64,000 nt of DNA from Dendrolimus kikuchii (lineage: Eukaryota; Arthropoda; Insecta; Lepidoptera; Lasiocampidae): contig CM034407.1 of the NCBI GenBank assembly GCA_019925095.2, positions 19,784,710 to 19,848,709 of the forward strand, in the 5' to 3' direction. Made by a program: the position numbers and the translations under genes. Of this stretch, positions 11,101-23,100 are shown piece after piece. Under the pieces are notes generated by a model that was not told where the DNA came from, ran no database searches, and saw only the letters and a program-made list of their open reading frames with translations. Within the stretch, counting starts at the first letter, position 1. Each line of letters begins with the position of its first letter.

Positions 11101-14100
11101 ATTGGTTGTATTCGGCACGCAACTGTCTCTACGCTTGTGCCCTCAAATTTTTGTGGTTCAGATCCCTTGAGTATCAATCCACGTAGCTGTACTTTACTCA
11201 AAGTAGAAATAACTAGTGTATTATTGAATTTTACAATCTATAGCTCGATTCTTAAGTATTTGAAGGTTTTATTCTATACTAGAAATGCCAGCAAAACTGT
11301 TTCGGCTGCTTTTTAATTTCGTCTTCCGTGCCTATCTCACTTCGCCGGAATGCTCATCTTCTCAACTTACTATATCGTATACTGTTTATACCTTATACCC
11401 CTCCTTATCTTAAGGAATGTTTCAACTTCCTTCATACATCACATACACTCAATTTGCGCTCCACTAATAATCTCCTGTTAATGGCACCTGCACACTCTTC
11501 AACATTTTATTCCAACTCCTTCGCCATGCAGGCTGTCTTACTTTGGAACTCTTTGCCCACTGATGTCAGAAAAGCTAAATCCTTTGCCATATTTAAAAAT
11601 TCACTTAGGAATCATTATGTAAGTCTTACGCAATAATGTATGTGCTAGTTTACAATAGACTGTAATCTGCTGTCCATGTATGTCATATTTTTTCTTTTTT
11701 CCTTTTCTTTGTTGCATAATAATTACAGATAATTTAAGAATTTCCTTTGAGTCAGGTTGCCTGGAAGAGATCGCTTTTAGCGATAAGGCCGCCTTTTGTT
11801 TTACCTAGTAACTATTGTCTTGTTGTACATTTTTTTTTTGTAATTTTTGTTTTGGTGAACAATAAAGTGTTGTCTATGTCTATGTAGTGGGGCATGGGTT
11901 CTGGCCAGGATCGAACCCACGCCTTTAGAGCTTGGAACGCGTGCGCCAGCGAATACGCTTCCACGATTTCAACTTTGTAGTATGCATAGAATCATGTAGA
12001 TCAGTAATATCACTATGATGGTATAATAAGTTTGACGTTACAATCAATAAGTGGACCCAACACCCAGCTGATAATAGCTGACATTCCAAAGATGCGATTA
12101 CGTCGTCTCTCTAAATAAACAAGTGCATCGACACAAGTGCACTGTTTGTTCGCTCGCTTGTTACTTAATTGCTCGGTTAACATAATGTTATGGACAACTT
12201 ATTAAATACTTGATAATTACTACTTTTTTTTTTCAAGAAATTAATTATTGTTAAGACAAATGGAATGGATTAATTGTGCAAATTGATGATTTATAGTATT
12301 GCAGTGAGTGATACATTTGAGGGGAAACGTTTGGAAAATATCAAATTTAATTTAAGCTTGGAATAAGTCTTAATTGTTATTACTAGAAGCTTATGTCTTA
12401 TTTGTTGAATATTACAATTATTTTTTTCCTTTCTGCCTTTGTTATTCTAACTACAAGTTGTATTATAGTCGTTGTTAATAGTTTATCTAATAAAATATAA
12501 TAATAGCAGCCCATAAATGTCCCACTGCTGGGCTCGGGCCTCCCACTATAGGGGGGGAACGGACAGTATACCCGCCACGCTTGTCCAAGGCGGCTTGGCA
12601 GGTTTGACACATGGGTTATCTCGATGTGCAGGTTGCATCACGATGTTTTCCTTCACCGTTATTAGCACGTGGTAATCGTAACAATATGCACATTAGGTCA
12701 GAAAACTGCCTAAGCGGTGCATGCGTTCCGGCCAGGATCGAACCCGCGCCCTTTGGGTCTGGGACGCGTGCGCTAGCCATTACGCTACCACGACTTATAT
12801 AGTTTATCTATTGTTATCAAAACTATTTCAGTAGTAAGCAAAGTTTATTGAATTCCACTTTTAGGAACTTCGTATACTACTTTACCTTCGTTTACTTCAG
12901 TACTTCTACTTACCTTGTATACATGCGTGTAGGTTGAAAGTATGATGTACCTGACCTTTGCCCAGGACTATTTTCCCCTCTAAGAAATCTTGTATAGCAT
13001 TTTTTCATTTGGCGTCGGCACAATATGTATTCTCCTTTCATACTTCTCTACTCATGCATGCATGCGCTGTCATGCCACAGATTTTAATGTCATCCTCCAC
13101 AGAATCTATTAATCGCTTTTTTGGTTTACCTTAACACTTGTATTCATTAATCTTCCAGTTTAACATTATTTGTGTCGCATGACTTTCATCTATATCATAA
13201 TACCAAATATAAAATTTATTCTACTTTAACTCGAGCTGATCTCGATTTATCACTCCAAACCACATCCGAATCGGTTCAACTATTGTCTCTTAGATCAATG
13301 TATCAGAAGATAGTCTTCCGACGATTTGCTAGAAGAAATTTGATCTACTTTGATTTGAAAACAAATTTTCAATCTCAATCAAATTGAATCAGTCTGGTTG
13401 AAAGCACACCACCGTATTCAATGATATTGATTGATTTGAGTTTATATTAACGTTGATCACTTTTGTTTATTCATCCAAGTTCAAAGACAGAAATGTACCG
13501 TCTAACATCGGCTTAACTGCCGTAATTACTTTCTAAACAATTGAAGGAATTAATGTATGCAGAACTCAATTATAGCGTCCACAATATACGGTCAACTAGT
13601 TTACGTACGTTGGTTAGAAAGTTTGTTTGTGTATTCCAGGTCATGGCTTGAAGTCCATTGACCTCGTGTGCATGAAGAAGCTGGACACCAAGGTCAACAT
13701 TATACCTATCATCGCGAAGGCGGACACCATCTCCAAGACTGAATTACAGAAGTTTAAGGTGAGACTAATTCTTAAGTTTTCCTGCTGATAATATTTATTT
13801 ATTTATGGAAAATCTACAGCTAAATACATTTAATTAGATAACTAGAATTAACAAAAGCAAACCAATGACAGGTTTTCATGAATAAGCTATTAGATAAGAG
13901 TAACATGCAGACGTAAAAAAGGCACCGAGATGCTTAGTAACTGTTGAAAAATTTAAGGCTTAGACGTCGCTTGGCTCTTGAAATACTGATTACAAATTGG
14001 TCGATGTCATGGTATTTACTTACATTATTTAAATAATTACTTGCTCGCACTAGAAATGAGTTTTGTCTGTAATTTGTAAAACTTAAAGGTACATTTATGG

Positions 14101-17100
14101 GTTGATTAAAGCGATACCTCGGGGCTCAAAGGGCGTAAGCACCAAAACTCGACTTTTCAGGAGAGCCGAAAAACAAAATATAAAATATTATTTCGGACAT
14201 AACTTTTTTGATTCTTGGCTTAAATAAACCATTCTAAAACCAAGTTTTAAAATTTTGTGATGCAAAACACTGTTAAATTATATTTCAAATCGATTTAAAA
14301 GTAACAAAAACAGCTTTCCTATACGCCCCGGAAAATTGCATGTTTGGGGCGTTTACACCCTAAAAATGTATGGATGTGTGATCAGAGATGGTTGTTACTG
14401 CCAATTTGCCTAGTAATTCTATCAGTTTGTAGACTGTTGCTTTGTTTTCTTCAGTTGATTAAATATCAAGTAAAGAGAGAAAATAAGAAATTCTTTTCTT
14501 TCTTTATTTGCCTATTTAATTTGAATTTTATTTATTAACTTAGTATATCAATTTATCAACTCAGACAACTAATTGTATCATCTACGGTGTCGTTTACTAC
14601 CCTCGCGTTTATGATCATTAACATTAGTTGCTGTTACGACACAAAATCTAAAAATATATGTTTTATTTTCTACAAAAATGGGATCGTAAACATCATTTTT
14701 TGGCGAATTGGAAGACTTTACATATACTGATCGATAGAGGAGAAAAAATTAAGTAGGGCTGCATTAAGAAGTAAATTTCGCCGAAATGGCGGTTACGTCC
14801 TTTGAGCCCCGAGGTATCGAAATAGTATAGACTTCGCTGGAATATTAAAGTGGACCTTACTTCGAAGATCTGGACAATCAATATTGGAGGAGATAATTTT
14901 TAGAAGATTTTTTTTTATTTTTATTGCAGGAGATCAGCAGACAGGCAGACGGCCTACTTGATGGAAAGCGGTTACCATCGTCTATGGACATTTGCAACAC
15001 CAAAGTTGCTACAAATGCGCTGCTGCTCTCTTAAGGGAGACTGGAACCTGGTCACTAATGCCGGAACACAACTCAAGGTTGTTATGGCGACATACTTTAG
15101 GTGGTAGCCATCCAGTCGGGCAAATGCCCTACCACCTGGCTGTGGGTTGTTTTGTCGCCTCTTACGACAGGCCGCCCGGCCGCAGGAAATTGTATTCTTT
15201 CTCCGTTCCTGCACGGATGAAAACAAATCTTTTCTTCTGGTCTTTAAGTGGTAAGAGGTGAAACCTTGCAAAGATCTAAATATCAATCACTAGAGCACAC
15301 TTTCAATGCGGTCTATATATTTATGATAGCATGGGTTACATATATGAGATACATATTCTAAACGAATTCTAACATGGGTCCAGTATAACATTATTAACGT
15401 TTTAATCTCACTAAAGTGATTTGATATTCGAGATATATAGTTATTCTCCTCGATTTCGTCTACTTTAAGTCTGGACTTGTATCTAGGGATTTCTTAAATT
15501 TTCAGGGATAGATAGATTTACTATCTTGAGGTCTATAGCCTTTAAATTCGAAGAATTTTATTCAAATTAAATTTCACTGGAGAAATGTTTTTGAAGTCCA
15601 TGCATATAAGTGAATAAATAAATCTACTTCCTATTCTATGTATACCGCTTCGCAACGTGTTCTCGCTGTTTAAGAAGGAGCAGAAATACGTCTAGCTAAA
15701 AATTCTTTTACCTCATACCTATTTATTTATCTCAGGCTCTTTTTTTTTAAGTACTTTAGTTATGTATTTAGTGTGATCATAGATTGATTGAGAAGGAAGA
15801 ATTTACTATCGTTTTAGGATACTAGTAGAGCCAGTAAAGCTTCGTTCACATTGCTATGATGACGGCGACATGTTTTTTCGCAAGCGGCGCTGTTTTTCAA
15901 AAATCCAAAAATCAGTTGTTCTCATTTGATCCAGCAGATTCCGAAAACACAATTATTATAATTTTTGACGATCGTTTAGAGAAGCATGACCTGAAAACTA
16001 CTGAACGGATGTAAGTGAAATTCGACACAGCTAGCTTATGTCCTGCATCCAATACTTGGGTTACTCTTTGTCCCAATAAATGATGTCGTTTACGTAGAAG
16101 ACGTTTACATTTTATCCGTGCAGGAATAAAGAAAGAATACAATGTCCTGCAATAACCCACAGCCAGGGTAGGGTATTTGCCCGTCCGTATGGCTACCCCC
16201 CACGGTCTAGAGTATGCCGCTATAACAACATTGAATAGTGCTCCGGCATTAGAGGCCAGGTTCCAGTCTACCTTTAGACAGGAGCAGAGCATTTGTAGCA
16301 CCTTTGGTGTTACAAGTGTCCATAGGCGATGCTAATCGCTTTCCATCAGGTGGGTTGTTTACCTATTTTTTTGTGGCAGGAGTTCCGCAGACAGGCAGAC
16401 GGCTCACTTGATGTAAAGCGGTTACCATCGCCTATGGTCATTTGCAACACCAAAGGTGCTACAAATGCGCTGCTGCTCTCTTAAGGGAGACTGGAACCTG
16501 GTCACTAATGCCGGAACACAACTCAAGGCTGTTATGGCGGCATACTCTAGACCAGGGGTGAGAGCCATCTAGATGTGCAAATGCCCTACCACCTGGTCGT
16601 GGGTTGTTTTGTCGCCTCTTACGACAGGCCGCCCCAACGCAGGAAATTGTATTCTTTCTCCGTTCCTGCACGGATGAAAACTCGTGCAATGAAAAAAAAA
16701 TGATAAGACAAAAGGTGGCAAATTTCTTGAATGCGCTTCCAGTCGAAGATAATGCTGGAGCTGCAGTCGAACGGCGTGGAGATCTACCAGTTCCCCGTGG
16801 ACGACGAGTCCGTGTCGGAGGTGAACACCAGCATGAACTCGCACATCCCGTTCGCGGTCGTCGGCAGCACGGACTTCGTCAAGATCGGGAACAAGACGGT
16901 CAGGGCCCGCCAGTACCCCTGGGGGACGGTTCAAGGTAGCCGATGATAATTCACTTAACCCCTCGTATGAGTGAAGTTTGTATAAGCCGGCAGCCATTCC
17001 TTTTTGTTCATTATTCGAGAAATAATATTTTTTTATTTTTTTTGTTGTTCACCCTTATCATTTAGGGGGTATGAAAAATAGATGTTGGCCGATTATCAGA

Positions 17101-20100
17101 CCTACCCGATAGGCAGACAAAATTTCATACAAATCTGTTCAGCAATTTCGGAGGAGTTTGGTAAGAAATACCGCGACACGAGAATCTTATATATAAAATT
17201 CTCGTGTCACAATTCTATTCAAAATTTTCACCCCTCTACACGATCAACCCCTATTTTTTATTTGTTAATTATATATAAATATTAATTTTTTTGGCAAGAT
17301 TTTTAATCTTATTTTGTCATGACTAGAATTTAAAAAAATATATTACTCATAATATTTTCTTAAGTTTTCGCGACTTGTATACATAATAAAACAATACTCG
17401 TTGACACTTGACATCTTTGTCTTCCGTGATCACGGCCACTGAAAAGTGGCCGAAACGTCGGAAAAACCAAAATCAAATAAAATTACCGCGCTTAAAACCG
17501 TTAAAACGTAGTTTTATTAAATATATTACTCTTTTAGATTCACAATTAGAACCGGTAGGTGGCGCTGAGATCGGGTTCTGGAAATCCTCCTAATCACCTG
17601 GAGCGATTTTGTTTTTGTGTGTTTGAGTGGGTGGGCGGGTACCCGGATGGTTTAGATTCGCAATTAGGACCGGTAGGTGGCTCTGGGATCGAGTTCTAGA
17701 ATTTTATTTTTTAAAGGCAGGACAACGTCTGCCGGGGCCGCTATAGTAGAATGATTTTGTCCGTGCAGTTTGTTTGGGTCATAAATCATAGCTCGGCCTC
17801 AGCCCGGCTAGGGCGGCGAGCATGTTGCGCGGGCGCAACGCCATTATCAATAAAAACAAATGAGTCATCGAATAATTTATTTTATATATCATTATTATCT
17901 TTTTTGCTGTTAATTTTAAACTTAGATATAAGTATTTATATTTATTTTTAATAAAGCTTGTTGTTACATTCTACAACTTTTTTACATACATACATATATA
18001 ACTTCACGCCAGTTCCCTTGCGGGGTAGGCACGAACAACAGAGTGCCATTTAGGCTTATTCTTACACACCTCACTTGCTTCTTTGACATTCATAACTCTT
18101 GTTATGCACGCTCGTCTGTTCTTAAGGCTCCTAACATACCTTCTGCTAGTACACGATCAATTTGATCATGGAAAGTGTGTCGTGGCCTTCCACGACTTCT
18201 GCATCCATCCACTTTTACATTGTATATCTGTTTATTCATTCTTTCATCATGCATTCTTTCCACATGCCCGAACCACCGGAGCATTCCTTTCCTTACCTTC
18301 ACCCCGACACTCTCTTTCAGACCAACTGTCTTTCTTACTTCGGTATTACGAACGCGGTCCGCAAGCGTCACTCCGCAGATTTTGCTTATACTTTTTTACT
18401 TATAGTTTTTTAATACATAGATACCTAATTAATAATTATTTTAAATCATTATTATTCTTATTTTAATAAACACGTTGTTTTGTCTATTTTTTTTTCATTT
18501 TTATCACTAACCCACAAAATGAGAAAACTAAATACACTATCGATAACGCTTATCGACAACAATAATGCGCATCACTATGCCCGCCCATAAGGCCCGTGAG
18601 TGGAAGAGAGAGCGAAATACTCGCCTCACCGCTCCGATTATTATATGACCCAAACTGCACGGACAAAATGATTCAACTATAGTGTTTTGTTAATATAGTA
18701 AATTTAAAAGGCTGTGTCGATTTCTGAGGTATATTTTTTATGTTTATAATTTATATATATTATTTATGAGTAATATTTATGTTAGATGTATGTAAGGCGA
18801 GTGACTTGTGTGATATATAATAATATTCCGAGCGGTCCGAATTGTCGACGATCCCGAACTTACAGACGGCTTAGAACCTTTAAGTCTCAGAAGAGACGTA
18901 GGCGCTCTAAGCGCGTTCTACCTTCTGTACTATGGGGAGTGTTCTGAGGAGCTGTTTGGTTTGGTACCTACATCGCCATTATACCACCGCACTGCTCGCC
19001 GGCGACTGGGAGGGAGTTCATCCACACTTCCTCGACACCTGGAAGTTATCCACTGTACGTGGCGCTCGCTCTTTTATGCCATATGTGAGCAAGCTGTGGA
19101 ATGAGCTCCCTCCCGCGGTTTTCCCAGAGCGCTACAATATGGGGCTCTTCAAGTCTCAACGAGGTAGGCAACGCATCGGCTCCCTTAGTGTTGCAGATGT
19201 CCACGGGCGACGGTAGCCACTTGCCACCAAGTGGACCCGTCTGCCAGTTTGCCTATACGCAAACAATAAAAAAAAAAATTATTATGTAGTAATGAAATGA
19301 GGTTGTAATGATTGAAACAGATCTGTTTATCGCAGACATATCTCTATTAATATTATAAATGCGAAAGTAACTCTGTCTGTCTGTCTGTCTGTTCCGTTTT
19401 CACGGAAAAACTACTGGACCGATTTGGCAGAAACTCGGTATATATATATTTTCGATGCCGAGAATGAACATAGAATATTTTTTATCCCGATTAATGGGAT
19501 AGTTTCCGGGATAAAAATATATTTGTCTTTTTGTTTGTTATCCTGTTATGGAAAGACTATTGGACCGATTTGGCTGAAACTCGGTACATATATAATTTGA
19601 ATACCGAATGTGCCTAAGGGATACTTTTTATCCCGGATAATGGGATACATTTTGGGATAGATTTATGTAAAGTTTATCCCGGAAACTAGGACAGATTTTG
19701 TGATTTTGTCCATTTCGTCCACTGGGTCCATTTGAAACACTTAGCATACTGGGTCAACTGGGTTCACTGGGCCCACTGGGTCCACTTTGACCACTGAGTC
19801 TACTTGGTCCACTGGGTCCAGTTGGTCCACTGGGTCCAGTTGGTCCACTTGGTCCACTTGGACCATGTTATCTCTTTTGTCAAGTTTTGTCATTTATGTA
19901 GTTTACATATAGACGGGTGTGGTATAGTTTGCGATATAAAATGAAGTGAATCTTTCGGGGGCAAATACATACAAATTTAACACAATGTAACCTGTACCAG
20001 TTGCTTTTTAAACAATAGTTACACACTAGAGGTAAACTCTAGTAGTGTTATATATCAGACGTAGTGTTATGTCGTGGCATTGTGTGGCAGTGGAGAACGA

Positions 20101-23100
20101 GTCGCACTGCGACTTCGTGAAGCTGCGCGAGATGCTGATCCGCACCAACATGGAGGACATGCGCGAGAAGACGCACGCGCGCCACTACGAGCTCTACCGG
20201 CGCCGGCGCCTGCAGCAGATGGGCTTCAGCGACGTGGACGCCGACAACAAGCCGGTGGGGGCCACGACACTTTTTTTTTAAATCTTTATACCATAAATGA
20301 CCGATACCGAAGTAAGAAAAAGAGCGTCGGGGTGAAGGTTCGGGCATGTGGAAAGAATGCATGATGAAAGAATGACTAAACAGATATACAATGCAGAAGC
20401 GGATGGATGCAGAAGTCGTGGAAGGCCACGACACACCTTCCATGATCAAATTGACCGTGTACTAGCAGAAGGTGATGTCAGGAGGCTTAAGAACAGTCGA
20501 GCTTGCATGACAAAAGTTATGAATGTCAAAGAGGCAAGTGAGGTGTGTAAGAATAAGCCTAAATGGCGCTCTGTTGTTCGTGCCTACCCCGCAAGGGAAC
20601 TGGCGTGAAGTTATGTATGTATGTATGTGTGTATGTGATAATGTCACCCCGTCCAATCTTACAATTATTTCTACTTCCTTAAACTAAGTACACAACACCG
20701 ACACTTGTGCATGTTTACCAGGGACGCAACGAATGAAAGTGACATTGGAAGTTTTTTTTTTATTGCATGAGTTCAGCAGACGGGCAGACGGCTCACTTGA
20801 TGGAAAACGGTTACCATCGCCTATGGACATTTGCAACATCAAGGTTGTTATGGCGGCATACTATAGACCAGGGGTGGTAGCCATCCAGTCGGGCAAATGC
20901 CCCTCCACCTGGCTGTGGATTGTTCTGTCACCTCTTACAACAGGCCGCCTGGCCGCAGAAAGTTGTATTCTTTCTCCGTTCCTACACGGATGAAGTAGTG
21001 GAATTAATGCAGTTGAAATGAGAGCTTTGACAAGTATATATGAAGTAAACATGGTTGATATTTATCGAATAAACCCCCCCAGGTTTTTTTTTTACATTTT
21101 TAAACATGTTCAAACTTAAATCATTTACAGTTTTGTCACGTGTTTTTCATTACATGCTCAAGCCACCTTAACCTTAGCCTTCTTTTTCTCAATTTTTCAG
21201 TCACAGCTGCAACTTTTACTCATTTCTCACTTTATCCATTCTTGGTACACCATACATCCATCTTGGCTGAGTGAAGACGTTTGTAGTCGGTCACCATGAC
21301 TGGTCTTATGATATTTTGTCATTGAAATATTAATTTCCATTGATGGTTCTGTTTCGTGTCGGCCTTAGGTCTCGTTCCAGCAGACGTTCGAGCAGAAGCG
21401 CAGCGCCCACCTGCTGGAGCTGCAGCAGAAGGAGGACGAGATGCGGCAGATGTTCGTGCACCGCGTCAAGGAGAAGGAGGCCGAGCTCAAGGACGCCGAG
21501 AAGGAGGTGAGCACCCTTCCATACGCAAACACCTGATGGAATGCGGTGATCGATGAATTTTATTCCTTTCATTATGTCCACTTCCATTGCAGCAAGAAGT
21601 AGGCAGCACGAAAGAAATATCATTTATTCATAGCCACCATACTTAAGAATAATAATCGATTACTATGTGCAGTCCGTCAACGAACTAGAATTGAACCCGT
21701 AAAGGCCAATGCCCATTTTGGGTCCTTCCTGAAATTGAATGAACCTTAACCAAATAACTTAGTATAATTTTATATTATTTTTTATGTTGTTGTGGTAAAA
21801 TTATAGAATTTTTTGTAATCCAGCATAGAAATTACAATTAAATAGTGACGAGTAGAACATGTGTGAAGCAATACATTTGTCCCGTACAAAATAGATTTGT
21901 ACTGTTACAGGACCAGATTTAAATTTGTACTACATCAAAAATTTTGTCCCACTACTACTCACGCGTCAAATGTAAGAGGAAGGATGGAACGAGGACATAC
22001 ATACATAAATATTATCACGCCTGTTTCCCATGGAGTAGAGACCATAGATCTCCACTTGCGACGATCCTGACAAACAATTTTCGCTTCATCTACTCTCATT
22101 AACCTCTTCATACATGCACGTTTATTTGATATGCTTTTTAGCTGATCTGAACGAGGACAACAGTACAATAACCTCTCTACGAATATTCATATGACAAAGA
22201 GGGGCAACATGACATGTACCACTGCTGGTACAATCAGGTGACCGAGGTCGATCACATCCGATTCTTAACGAACTTTTCCGAACTTTTTTTTTTTATTTTT
22301 TTTTTTGCAGGAGTTCAGCAGACAGGCAGACGGCCTACTTGATGGAAAGCGGTTACCATCGCCTATGGACATTTGCAACACTAAAGGTGCTACAAATGTG
22401 CTGCTGCTCTCTTAAGGGAGACTGGAACCTGGTCACTAAATACCGGAACACAACTTAAGGTTGTTATGGCGACATGCTTTAGACCAGGGGTGGTAACCAT
22501 CCAGTCGGGCAAATGCCCTACCACCTGGCTGTGGGTTGTTTTGTCGCCTCTTACGACAGGCCGCCTGGCCGCAGGAAATTGTATTCTTTCTCCGTTCTTG
22601 CACGGATGAAAACACGAACTAGAAGTTTTGTACGGGACGAGTGAGAGAATGACACTCACCGCCTCACCGACCTCGTCGCTTCAAATATATTGCCGCGGTA
22701 CAAACCATACAAATCTCCTCGCCTCATTGGAAGTGGTACAAAATGTTATGTTACTCTTACAAACTCATTTTAAAATCATGTCCTACCCAACTCTACACAC
22801 ACAGTTAATATACTGACACCTACAATGCCATCACTGTAGCCACCAAAAATACACCTTTTGTGAACAAAGTAGACTAAATCTATGAAAGCGGTCATTGGCA
22901 AACCATAGTGTATGTTAATAAAGAACAGCACCATCTAGTTTTGAATTTGTTTTTCTAAGAAATATATTGCCTTAGAAAAATTAATATTTCTCTCAACCTA
23001 GTTAAGGATTTAAATATTTTTTAATATATATATAATAATTATTTAAATCTTCTATAAGATAGTGACAGAGTCATTAAAGGCTCGTGCAGTCTTATATGAA

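Noticed and set aside
12724..12794. tRNA gene on the minus strand
   Set aside because: Has A- and B-box-like sequence but continues into a SINE body repeated at 42568; not an independent tRNA.
16569..16997. 142-codon minus and 111-codon plus frames around septin exon 6
   Set aside because: Shadows of the GC-rich exon and the adjacent retroposon.
17420..17470. Hammerhead ribozyme
   Set aside because: Has a GAAAC strand after a stem but the opposing strand is GTGATCA, not CTGATGA, and no closing helix is clear; kept only as a hairpin observation.
20048..20449. 133-codon minus frame
   Set aside because: Runs antisense through septin exon 7 and an RTE fragment.
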